Source of the DNA: Micrococcales bacterium
GTDB lineage: Bacteria > Actinomycetota > Actinomycetes > Actinomycetales > Cellulomonadaceae
Assembly (NCBI GenBank): GCA_009779195.1
Contig: WRET01000014.1
Span: forward strand, 1-58,165
Length of the DNA stretch: 58,165 nucleotides
Direction of reading: 5' to 3'
Position 1 is the stretch's first letter. Each line of letters opens with the position of its first letter. A model generated the notes under the pieces. The model did no database searches and was not told the DNA's origin. It worked only from the letters and a program-made list of their open reading frames with translations. The position numbers and the translations under genes were made by a program. Of the stretch, positions 42,279-50,533 are shown one piece after another.

Positions 42279-45038
42279 TCAGGTGTCCAGGCCGACGTCG
42301 AGCGTGGCAACAGTCTTGCAGGCGGTGGTCACAGCCTGGGACGAGCCGCCCCAGGCGGCCAGCGCTCGGGTGCCGGGGAGGGCCAGGGGCGAGGGGTCAG
42401 CAGTACCTGCGCCGACGGCCGCCACGACTTCACCGAACAGGTCGGCGATGCTCTGGGCGACATCCACTGTCCCGGCGGGCAGGCGCGGACCTGCGGTGGC
42501 GCTGAGCGCCAGGTCGTCCAGCACCGGCCAGGCCAGAGCCAGCATCCCCTGGTGGGCAAGGTCGACGAGCAGCGTGGCCGCCACACCCATCGGGACGTGA
42601 TCCAACAGCCTTGTGGCATCGAGCGCACGTGGGCGCAGCAAGCCGCGTTGCCACGCCTCGGTCACCGCGACGCGCAGGTCGTCGGCGGCGGCACGGCGAG
42701 GCGAACGTTGTGCCGCGAGCAGCTGCACCGCGCGGAGCGCCGACAGCGGCGCCGTGCGCCGGACAGCTTGACGCCACCACACACCCAGAACGTCGGCATC
42801 GTCATCATCGGTGCGCAACGGCGCGGTGTCTCCGGTGGGGAACGCCGAGACCGCGCCGAACCCGCCCAGGTACTGCTGGCGGGCCTTCGCGGCGACGGTG
42901 GCGAGAAAGCCGGTCTCTGGGCTGTCTGTGCTGGGCTCGCCCACTGGGCGGCCTGGGTCGAACGGGTCACCCAGGTATTGCCGCACAGCGGCCCCTGCTG
43001 TGAGCCCTGGCCAGACGGTGACATCGATGACTGCCGACGGGGCACGCTCAGCCCAGGTCGCACGCACCGGTTCGACCAGCACTGGCACCGGTCCCAGCGC
43101 GGCCAGGCCCGCGTCGACCACGTCGTCGGCCAGGGTGACATCAAGGCGGGTCAGCGCCAGCGCAAGGTCCGCCTCACTGGCCGGCACCCCTTCCTCGGCG
43201 TACCTGGCCAGCCGGGCGACCATGTCCGCCGGGTCGATGCGCAGGTCGACCCACGACGGTTCGGACAGCAGGCACGGCACCTGGCCCAGGTGGTCGAACA
43301 CCGCCGCCTCGCGCGGCCACAGCAGGCCTGTGGTGCGTTCCCCCCACCACGCCTCTGGGAACACCGTCCACAGCCTGGTGCCATAGTCGCGGGCAAGCGT
43401 GTCGCCGTGCACGTACCAGGCGGCCCACCTCACACCCACGGTGCCGGTCTGCACTGGCCGGGCGGGCAGCCCGCTCAGAGCGGCCCGGACGGCCTGCGGG
43501 GCTTCGCGTGCAATGGTGTTCGCCACAGCGAGGAACTGTTCGACAACGATGTCGACGACACCGCCTTCTCGACGACCTTCTTGACGACGGTCCGGCGGGC
43601 GGCGGGCGAGGATGTGCGCCACACACGTCGTCAGCGCCTCTGGTGTGCCGGGCCCGCGGTCGAACCGGGGAACCTGCCACACTGGCGGGACCGGCTGCCA
43701 CCAACGGTGGACCACCGCAGGTGCTGGTGCCTGCTGGGTCAGTCCCCAGTGATCGACGACCTGCGCAACCACCCGCGCCAGGGCCTTGTCTGACCCCGGG
43801 TCCAACGCGGTGACCTGCGGTCCGACGGCTTGGACTGTCGCCGACGACGGGCGCGGCCGGGCAGCCACGGCCGTCAGCACCACCCGCAGGGCCTTTTTCG
43901 TCGTCACGCTCAACGCGGCAGTGAGCACGTCGGCGAGGATCTCGTCGCACACCCCGGCGATGAGTGTGGGGGCGAGGCGTTCGACGGTGCGTGGGTCGCC
44001 AGAGGCCAGTACCGAGACCAGGGCCTCGGCACGGGAGACAACCTCGGCGTCGGTGCCGTGCAGGGGGCCGAACCAGGTGTCCAGCCACATCGTGCGGACG
44101 ATGGGGCGTGCTGCGGCGTCCAGGCCCACCAGTGCGGTGTCCACCGCGTCGTCGCGGTCGACCCATCCGCGGGCGACCGCGTCGGCCAGGACGCACCCCA
44201 GGGCCCGCTGGGGGTCAGGGACGACGCCGTCGGCCAGGAGCTGGGCGAACAAGGCGACCGCTTCGTCACGGTCCAACCAGCCCCGCTCGACCCCTTCAGC
44301 CATGACGTGGTCCAGGCCGAACTGGGGCCGAGGTTGGGAACCTTCTTCCTGCACGCCGACGGGGATGTGGGCTGCGACGGCGGCCTCGACATGCTCGGCG
44401 AACCGGTCCGCACCTGAGACAGGCAAGACCGACGACGGGCCGCAGCACCCGGTGACCACGCCGCCGAGCACCACACGTTCGCCGAAGAGCACCTCGATGA
44501 CCGTGCCCAGCCACGCCTCGAGGTATGACGCCCGTCGTGGGACCGGCAAGCCATACCGTTCGACCAGTCCGACGAGGACTGACGGGTAGCCCCACCACCA
44601 GCTCTCCTCAACGACCGCCCGTGTGAGGAACTTCTGGGCGAACCCAGCCCCCCGCTGCTCGACCACGGCAGCGACCGCGTCGCGAAGGACGTGCCCCATA
44701 TGGTGCTTCCGTGTTCTTGAGTCGAGATGCGCGTCAGACAGCAGCACCGCTGCATGGCGCCCGTCCACCCCAAGGCGCACAGCGAACAGTGCGAGCATCA
44801 CCGTCCGGCGGTCGCGGTCGAAGAACCACGTGGGGTGAGCCCCTTCCCCCGGGTCAACGGCGATCCACTGTTCCCAGGCGATGTGCCCCCACTCTCCGGT
44901 GCGCAGTCCCGCCAGGGCGATTTTCTGCTGCTCGGGCGTTCCCAACGGCAGGTCGAGCACGCCAGCCGGGTCTGCGTCAGCCCAGCCGAGCGTGACGAAG
45001 ACGTCAACCGCGTCGTTGACGTGCAGGTTCAACGCCAC
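42279..45038 (-). CDS. DUF6493-like protein, full length, longest copy
   Basis: 919 aa, the same two-domain layout as the gene after it. The N-terminal domain has an internal duplication: GWLDRDEAVALFAQLLADGV is followed by GWVDRDDAVDTALVGLDAA, explaining part of the extra length. The second domain carries WWQPVPPVWQVPRFDRG and PCLLSEPSWVDLRIDPADMVARL. The GTG at 45038 has GGAGG six bases upstream. The following paralogue starts 43 bases after its stop, so they are probably one transcript. Function unknown; no enzyme motif seen. Confidence 0.78.
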   Translation of the reverse strand: MALNLHVNDAVDVFVTLGWADADPAGVLDLPLGTPEQQKIALAGLRTGEWGHIAWEQWIAVDPGEGAHPTWFFDRDRRTVMLALFAVRLGVDGRHAAVLLSDAHLDSRTRKHHMGHVLRDAVAAVVEQRGAGFAQKFLTRAVVEESWWWGYPSVLVGLVERYGLPVPRRASYLEAWLGTVIEVLFGERVVLGGVVTGCCGPSSVLPVSGADRFAEHVEAAVAAHIPVGVQEEGSQPRPQFGLDHVMAEGVERGWLDRDEAVALFAQLLADGVVPDPQRALGCVLADAVARGWVDRDDAVDTALVGLDAAARPIVRTMWLDTWFGPLHGTDAEVVSRAEALVSVLASGDPRTVERLAPTLIAGVCDEILADVLTAALSVTTKKALRVVLTAVAARPRPSSATVQAVGPQVTALDPGSDKALARVVAQVVDHWGLTQQAPAPAVVHRWWQPVPPVWQVPRFDRGPGTPEALTTCVAHILARRPPDRRQEGRREGGVVDIVVEQFLAVANTIAREAPQAVRAALSGLPARPVQTGTVGVRWAAWYVHGDTLARDYGTRLWTVFPEAWWGERTTGLLWPREAAVFDHLGQVPCLLSEPSWVDLRIDPADMVARLARYAEEGVPASEADLALALTRLDVTLADDVVDAGLAALGPVPVLVEPVRATWAERAPSAVIDVTVWPGLTAGAAVRQYLGDPFDPGRPVGEPSTDSPETGFLATVAAKARQQYLGGFGAVSAFPTGDTAPLRTDDDDADVLGVWWRQAVRRTAPLSALRAVQLLAAQRSPRRAAADDLRVAVTEAWQRGLLRPRALDATRLLDHVPMGVAATLLVDLAHQGMLALAWPVLDDLALSATAGPRLPAGTVDVAQSIADLFGEVVAAVGAGTADPSPLALPGTRALAAWGGSSQAVTTACKTVATLDVGLDT

Positions 45039-45148
45039 AGCACCTCCAGCCGAGCCGTGGTCCTTGCTCTTCCCGACCGGGCAAGGGTTCGGAGGGTGGA
45101 AGGCATGGCGACGACGCTAGCACCCGGCAGTTGTCCCCCAAGGAGCGC

Positions 45149-46588
45149 CTAGGTCTCCCCCGCGCCCGCGGTCGCGCTCAGCTCTTCGCCGCCACGACGA
45201 CGGCGCACGCGCTGCACCAAGGCACCGGCCTTGTGGTACCACGCTTTCGGACCGACCTCGTCGTCGTCTGCACCGTCGTCGGCCTCGTCGGGGTCTTGGT
45301 CGCCCATCGGGTCCAGCGGTGGTCTCAGCCGGGCGAAGACCGCCCACGCCACCGAGACCAGCGGCACCGCGACGACCGCCCCGAAGATCCCCGCGGTGAG
45401 CGTCCCGGCGATGACGGCGATACCGACGACCACCGGGTGCAACGACACCTGCTTACCCATGATCAGCGGCTGCAGCACATGCCCCTCGAACTGCCCGATG
45501 AGCGCGATGCCCAGGCAGATCACCACAGCGTGCCACGGCCCCAACGCCGCCAGCGCCACGATCGTGGCGACGATCATGGCTGACGGCGCACCGATGAGCG
45601 GGACGAACCCACCGATGAACACCAGCACCGCCAGCGGCGCAGCCAGCGGCACCCCCACGATGGCCATGAGGCAGAACGCCAACGAGGCGTTCGCGGCGGT
45701 GATGATGAAGATCCCGCGGGTGTACCCCGAGAACGTGTCCCACCCCACCGTGCCGGCGGCCTGCGCCCGCTCACGCAGGTGCGCAGGAAGCTGGGCGAGG
45801 AACCACTGCCACATCTGCGGTCCCCTGGCCAGGAAGAACACCGTGCAGAACACGGCCAGCGCCAAACCGGTGAACACCTCGACCGTGGTGCCCGCCGTCG
45901 ATGCGACCCGTCCGATGAGGTCGCCGGCGTTGTCCGCCAGCCACTGCTTGGCGCTGTCGAGCCACTGGGCCACCTGCTCCTTGGTCACCGTGAACATGGC
46001 CGACGGGGAGTCGTCGACAACCTTGTCTTCGAACGGCGGGACCATGTGGTCGCCCCGACCCATGCGCTGCACCGTCCCGCCAGAGGTGTCCACCCACTCC
46101 ACGATGCGCTGCAAACCGGCCCCGACCTGCGTCGACAGGTTCTCCCACTGGTTGACGACGGAATACACCACGTAGGTGATCAACCCCGCCAGCACCGCCA
46201 CCCCCGACAGCAGCGCCACCGCTGTGGCCAGCATCCGCGGCATAACCCGTTCCAGCAACAGCACCAACGGCCGCAGCACCGCCGTGAACACCAACGCCAA
46301 GAACAGCGCGATGAACAGCAACAGCACCTGCGACGCGGCCCAGAACACCAACGCCACCGCCGCGACCAAGACGATCATGCGCCACGACGTGCCCGCACCC
46401 TTGCGCAACCACCGCGGGGCCGACGGGTCCAGGTCGACCACCCGCCACCCCGTCCCGTGAGGTCTGGCCAGCCAGCGCGCGTCCCCGTGGACTTCTTCGA
46501 ACGTCGGCTCAGCGGGTTCCGGCTCCACCACCACGGCCCCCTTGGACGTACCACGCCCCGAACCGGTCTTGCCAGACGCTGGACTCAT
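45149..46588 (-). CDS. AI-2E family transporter (PerM/YdiK-like membrane protein)
   Basis: 479 aa with about eight membrane segments in ~75-420. Residues ~1-70 are a hydrophilic Pro/Glu-rich N-terminus; the C-terminus is acidic then basic. The family blocks LFIALFLALVFTAVLRPL, PLAVLVFIGGFVPLIGAPSA and GHVLQPLIMGKQVSLHPVVV are clear. Members export AI-2, act as antiporters or are uncharacterised, so the substrate is open. The ATG at 46588 has GGAGGAAGAG immediately upstream. Confidence 0.87.
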   Translation of the reverse strand: MSPASGKTGSGRGTSKGAVVVEPEPAEPTFEEVHGDARWLARPHGTGWRVVDLDPSAPRWLRKGAGTSWRMIVLVAAVALVFWAASQVLLLFIALFLALVFTAVLRPLVLLLERVMPRMLATAVALLSGVAVLAGLITYVVYSVVNQWENLSTQVGAGLQRIVEWVDTSGGTVQRMGRGDHMVPPFEDKVVDDSPSAMFTVTKEQVAQWLDSAKQWLADNAGDLIGRVASTAGTTVEVFTGLALAVFCTVFFLARGPQMWQWFLAQLPAHLRERAQAAGTVGWDTFSGYTRGIFIITAANASLAFCLMAIVGVPLAAPLAVLVFIGGFVPLIGAPSAMIVATIVALAALGPWHAVVICLGIALIGQFEGHVLQPLIMGKQVSLHPVVVGIAVIAGTLTAGIFGAVVAVPLVSVAWAVFARLRPPLDPMGDQDPDEADDGADDDEVGPKAWYHKAGALVQRVRRRRGGEELSATAGAGET

Positions 46589-46735
46589 CTCTTCCTCCGT
46601 GCGGGCGCACGCCGCGGGTAGCACAGTACCCCGAACAAAGCACGCCCGGGTGAATCGGGTGGGGCAAACACCACCTTCCATGCTATCGTTACCGACCGCG
46701 TCCCGGGTCGCCCAGACCCGCGGACCACCACTCAA

Positions 46736-46820
46736 GTCCGGGTGGCGGAATGGCAGACGCGCTAGCTTGAGGTGCTAGTGCCCGTACAGGGCGTAGGGGT
46801 TCAAGTCCCCTTCCGGACAC
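46736..46820 (+). tRNA. tRNA-Leu (anticodon GAG)
   Basis: 85 bases with acceptor pairs GTCCGGG/TTCCGGAC, a D-arm TGGCGGAATGGCAGACGC, the anticodon loop TTGAGGT (GAG at its centre), a long variable arm (GTGCCCGTACAGGGCGT) typical of Leu, and GGGGTTCAAGTCCCC as T-arm. CCA is not encoded; the discriminator base is A. A terminator-like hairpin follows directly. Confidence 0.95.
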
Positions 46821-46872
46821 GAGACCGAGGCCGACGTGTGCCTGCGCGAAGCGCAGGCCGCGTCGGTCTCGT
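46821..46872 (+). terminator. Stem-loop after tRNA-Leu
   Basis: CGAGACCGA (46821-46829) pairs with TCGGTCTCG (46864-46872), enclosing an inner CCTGCGC-GAA-GCGCAGG hairpin. It starts at the base after the tRNA, so it probably acts in termination or 3' processing. Two more GC-rich hairpins follow at 46880-46898 and 46905-46926. Confidence 0.65.
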
Positions 46873-47295
46873 CATGCTGCGGGGGTCGAGCCCCCGCACC
46901 CCGCACGGGGGCTTCCAGCCCCCGTGACCCCCTGGCTCGCTCGGCTGCGCCGACCCATCGGATCCCCGCAACCCGCCCGAAACGCCTCGGACGGCTGCGC
47001 CGACCATCGGCTTGTTGGCGCTCGCACAAGGGTGAGACAGTGGGCGGGACAGTGGGGACGGTTCCTACTGTCTTGCCAACTGCGCCGTCCCGGCGCGGCG
47101 GCAAGACTGAGGAACCGTCCCCACTGTCCCGCCCACTGTCTCGCCCGGTCTCGGTCCCACCCGAAGCATCGTCACTGCCTCGCTGGGGAGCACGTCGAGC
47201 GGGATCCTGCGCCACTACGGTGAACGCCGGCGACAGACACGACAGGGGTGTGGGAGCCTACATGCCTGCACCAGCGACGGGACGGAGGTGGCGAG
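46873..47295. other. Non-coding region between the tRNA hairpin and the HicA-like gene
   Basis: About 420 bases with further GC hairpins, two similar copies of TCGGCTGCGCCGACC-type sequence, and a large REP-like palindrome at 47032-47144. Long open frames here run antisense through the tRNA and are not credible genes. Confidence 0.6.
47032..47144. repeat. REP-like 45-bp inverted repeat
   Basis: Arms 47032-47077 and 47100-47144 are near-perfect reverse complements: one mismatch at the outer end and a small difference near the loop (TACTGTC versus TCAGTC on the matched strand). The core GGGACAGTGGGGACGGTTCC is of a type I associate with REP elements of RAYT/IS200-like transposases. No transposase gene is present in this window. 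Confidence 0.75.
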
Positions 47296-47658
47296 ATGGG
47301 GTTGGGGATCAACAAGGACCTCGAACCTCTGGTCCGGCAGTTCCGCAAGGCTGGTGGGACCGTCGAGGTGCGCAAGTCCACGCATGTGCGGTGGACCATG
47401 CCCGACGGGACATGGTTCCAGACTGGCCTGACGATGAACTCCGCGTCCGAGCTGACTGCCCGCCGCCGGATCTCCTCCGCGTTGGCCGAGATGTCCCCGG
47501 AACCCACCGACGAGGACCCACCCTGGCAGCCCACCCCTGACGGCAAGGGCAAGTTCTGGCTGGTCGACGCTGGCGGCAACCCCCAGCTCAACGCCTCCGG
47601 GTTTCCCCGCACCTTCTCCAGCGAGACCGCCGCCCGCCAGGCAGCCCGCCAAACCTGA
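47296..47658 (+). CDS. Small HicA-like protein
   Basis: 120 aa. The N-terminal ~60 residues (INKDLEPLVRQFRKAGGTVE, then HVRWTMPDG and TGLTMNSAS) resemble the HicA/YcfA double-stranded RNA-binding-like fold, in which a conserved Gly and His matter; here His follows KST. The second half (WQPTPDGKGKFWLVDAGGNP) is an extra domain. No HicB partner follows; the next gene is convergent. ATG with GGAGG seven bases upstream. Family call is tentative. Confidence 0.5.
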   Translation: MGLGINKDLEPLVRQFRKAGGTVEVRKSTHVRWTMPDGTWFQTGLTMNSASELTARRRISSALAEMSPEPTDEDPPWQPTPDGKGKFWLVDAGGNPQLNASGFPRTFSSETAARQAARQT

Positions 47659-47681
47659 GGGTCGAGCTCACCGGCTTTGGC

Positions 47682-48998
47682 TCACGGGTTCGTCGCGGGC
47701 GCCAAGAGCCGTCGGTAGTCAGATGGGGTCGACTGCGGGCCGTGCTGGGTGTGCAGGTCGTCGAGACGGCTGGTTCTGTCGAGCGGGTTCGTGGTCACAG
47801 CTGCCAGGCACGCCTTGAGGTCTGCTGTCGTGGCGAAGGTGAGGCAGTGGTCGGGGGCTTTCGCGTGGGCGGTGGAGGCGAGGACGAGGAGGTTGAGGTG
47901 GTAGGCCGCCTTGACGACGTCGAGGACGTGCGCGCCGGCGTCGATGTCGAGGTACACCGACGCCTTGTCCAGCTCTTCGCGGATCTGCTTGTGGGTGATC
48001 GTGGGGGTCAGCGTCAGGTTCGCGTGCGTCCGGCCCAGGGCGTGCAGCTTCTCGCTCATGAGGGTCAAGGCTGCGACGGAGAACCTCACGTCTGGGAGCT
48101 CTTCGAGCAGCTCTGCCAGAGCGGGGATCTCGTCGGTGCTGGTCAGCGTGAAAGCGCGCCGGGGGTCGTAGCCGTGCTTGTCGGCGAACTGGTCGAGGTG
48201 GGAAAGGTAGGTGATGTCCACGGCGGTGCTCCGGTAGCGCTGCGCCACCTTGCGCCGCAGCTGCTCATCGCAGAACACGATGCGCTCGAGCGCCTGGGGG
48301 CTTTCTAGCTCCGTGACCATATTGCCTGGTACATCGTCTGGCATCGGCTCTTGCCAGAACAAGGTGGTGCTCGGTGCGGGCGAACGTCGGCGCATGACGA
48401 ACAACGGGTACGACAAGGAGTTGACCACGACACGGTCGGTGGCGATCTGCTGGTCGTCGAGGAAATACGAGACGAAGTCGGTCAGCGTCTCGAAGGTCAG
48501 CCTGCTGTGCGCCGACCGCATCGTCACGACCCGGCTGGTGTGACCGACCTCGACCTCCCACTCCCCTGGGCCGTAGTAGACGGTCTGGTAGGCCACACCG
48601 CTGCTGTAATACGTCGTGGCGTACCGGTTGCCGTACCGGTCGTAGTGGTCCGTGTGGCCGAGGGTCCGGTCTGGTAACAACCAGTCGACGCTCTCCACCT
48701 GCCGGAACGAGTTCGGCTCGTAGTGGATCCGGCCGATCGCCAAACCGTCGCGCAGGATCTCGCCGTAGGTCTGGCTCCCCTGGCGGATCTCGCACCAGGC
48801 AGGAACAGGCACTTCGTCGAAGAACAGTGGATCACCCACCGGTTCGATACCCGTGTACGTGGTGAACGGGCACAGCACTGCGTCCGGCAGCTCGCCGTCG
48901 TAGTGGACCGCGACGGCGGTGAAAGCCAGGCCCGCGGCCTTCAGCGACCGCATCAGCTGTTTCGTCGCGTCGTCGACATTGTTGAACAGGGCTAGCAC
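47682..48998 (-). CDS. gtfB: Accessory Sec glycosylation protein GtfB
   Basis: 438 aa. The opening LALFNNVDDATKQLMRSLKAAG and the segments VLCPFTTYTGIE, PLFFDEVPVPAWCEIR, GRIHYEPNSFRQVESVDWL and HYDRYGNRYATTYY are those of GtfB, the partner that stabilises and stimulates GtfA. It recognises the acceptor SRR polypeptide in the cytoplasm; the GT-B-like fold lacks an independent catalytic role. The GTG at 48998 has GAGGAG upstream and overlaps the gtfA stop by seven bases, fitting the obligate GtfA-GtfB complex. Last gene of the aSec operon. Confidence 0.88.
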   Translation of the reverse strand: MLALFNNVDDATKQLMRSLKAAGLAFTAVAVHYDGELPDAVLCPFTTYTGIEPVGDPLFFDEVPVPAWCEIRQGSQTYGEILRDGLAIGRIHYEPNSFRQVESVDWLLPDRTLGHTDHYDRYGNRYATTYYSSGVAYQTVYYGPGEWEVEVGHTSRVVTMRSAHSRLTFETLTDFVSYFLDDQQIATDRVVVNSLSYPLFVMRRRSPAPSTTLFWQEPMPDDVPGNMVTELESPQALERIVFCDEQLRRKVAQRYRSTAVDITYLSHLDQFADKHGYDPRRAFTLTSTDEIPALAELLEELPDVRFSVAALTLMSEKLHALGRTHANLTLTPTITHKQIREELDKASVYLDIDAGAHVLDVVKAAYHLNLLVLASTAHAKAPDHCLTFATTADLKACLAAVTTNPLDRTSRLDDLHTQHGPQSTPSDYRRLLAPATNP

Positions 48999-50518
48999 GT
49001 CTTCTCCTCGGCAAGCAGACGCTCCCACAGCGTGCGGACGTTGGCGGCGGCGTACGTCTGCGCCTTGCGCACAGAATGGTTCCTCATGTCGTCGAGGGAA
49101 CCGCCGGTCAGCACATCGACAACAGCGCCGGCGATCTCGACGACGTCGCGCTCGTCACACGTGTGGGGCACCAGGCGGCCGTTGACTCCCTCGGCGACCA
49201 TCTCCTTGTTGCCGTAGTCGACGTCGAACCCGACGACCGGCAGACCCTCAGCGATCGCCTCGAGCACCGACAGCCCGAAACCCTCAGACGTGGACGCCGA
49301 CACGTACAGCCCGTACGAACCAAGCACCCCGTCGAGCTGGCGGTGCCCGGCGAGGCGCACGTAGTCTTCGGCCTGTGTCTCGCGGACAGTGGCGAGCAGG
49401 TGGTCGCGGTTCCCCTCGCCATAGATGTCGAGGTGCAGCCCAGGCAGAGTCTTGTGGGCCTCGGCGACAGCGCGGACGAGGATGTCGAGGTGTTTTTCGT
49501 CGGCCAGGCGGGAGGCGGTGACCAGCCCCAGCCGGTCGTACTGGGGCGAGGCAACAGGGGTTTTCGCCACACCCGCCGGGATGCACACCACCCGGATCTC
49601 ACCGCCTGGTCCTCGTGATGCGAGGTGGCCTTCCAGGGTTTGCTTTTGCCGGCAGGTCGACACGATGAGACCGTCGACCAGGTCCGGGCGGGTGAACACG
49701 TTCTCGTAGTGGTTGTTCCAGAGCAGAACACCGTCGTCAGCCTGCCTGGGGTCGAAGTGCTCGGCGTGCACGACCGAGTACAGACGGTGGTCGCCGAGCA
49801 CCGGGTAGATACCGTCGATGACGTCCAGGGCCCTGTCCACGACCACCACGTCGTCGGGCCGGCTGAACAGGTGAGCGAAGACGAGCTGGAAGAACTGCGA
49901 ACGGCTTTCGAGCACAATATTTCCGCCGAACGAGCTGGGGCTTGTGTCGTAGAGCGGCGAGGCTGGTGTGACCAGTGTCCGGGTGATCTCGCTGTTCCGG
50001 TAGAACTGCTCGGCGCCCACCCGCCCGTCGGGGGTGTAGAACACCCGGCGCACCAGCTGGTTGTCGTGGAAGTGCTCGACGTTGTTCAGCGTCTCGTCGT
50101 AGTGGTCGACACGGACCAGCTGGTCGCCCACCAGGGTCTCGACGCGGTCGACGAGCTGGCCTTCGCCGGTCCTGACCCTGTACCGCACGGCAGAATCTGT
50201 CACGACGACGTCGGTGCAGTCCGGTTGCGTCTGCTCAGTGGTGTGGGGCTGGGCGACGGTCGAGACGAACTCGTCCACGCTCAGCGTGCACGGCAACGTC
50301 TGGCGCCCTGTCACCAGGTTGTAGATCCACAGCACCTGTGCTTCGGCGAAACCGAGCCGAGCAGTAAATACGGCAAGGTTGGTGGAGATGTAGTCGGTGA
50401 AGACGTAGTAGTCCTCGACCCACGCGATACCGTCGAAAACCTCCCGCCGGTACCTCTGGGCGTACTCCACGCCGCTCGACGCGAGCCCGACGGCCTTGTT
50501 GACGTTGTAGACGCGCAC
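48992..50518 (-). CDS. gtfA: Accessory Sec glycosyltransferase GtfA
   Basis: 508 aa, the family's usual length. The hallmark N-terminus VYNVNKAVGLASSGVEYAQRYR is followed by YVFTDYISTNLAVFTARLGF and an add-on beta-sheet domain (~90-210). A GT4 C-terminal domain shows RLADEKHLDILVRAVAEA, LDIYGEGN and SEGFGLSVLEAIAEGLPVVGFDVDYG (the E-x7-E sugar-nucleotide site). It transfers the first GlcNAc to Ser/Thr of the SRR adhesin. It lies 15 bases downstream of secA2. Confidence 0.93.
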   Translation of the reverse strand: MRVYNVNKAVGLASSGVEYAQRYRREVFDGIAWVEDYYVFTDYISTNLAVFTARLGFAEAQVLWIYNLVTGRQTLPCTLSVDEFVSTVAQPHTTEQTQPDCTDVVVTDSAVRYRVRTGEGQLVDRVETLVGDQLVRVDHYDETLNNVEHFHDNQLVRRVFYTPDGRVGAEQFYRNSEITRTLVTPASPLYDTSPSSFGGNIVLESRSQFFQLVFAHLFSRPDDVVVVDRALDVIDGIYPVLGDHRLYSVVHAEHFDPRQADDGVLLWNNHYENVFTRPDLVDGLIVSTCRQKQTLEGHLASRGPGGEIRVVCIPAGVAKTPVASPQYDRLGLVTASRLADEKHLDILVRAVAEAHKTLPGLHLDIYGEGNRDHLLATVRETQAEDYVRLAGHRQLDGVLGSYGLYVSASTSEGFGLSVLEAIAEGLPVVGFDVDYGNKEMVAEGVNGRLVPHTCDERDVVEIAGAVVDVLTGGSLDDMRNHSVRKAQTYAAANVRTLWERLLAEEKTC

Positions 50519-50533
50519 GCAGGTTCCGTCCGC

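Noticed and set aside
46775..47215. 146-codon minus-strand frame ending in CPEGDLNPYALYGH.
   Set aside because: It runs antisense through tRNA-Leu and the hairpins, a common annotation artefact.
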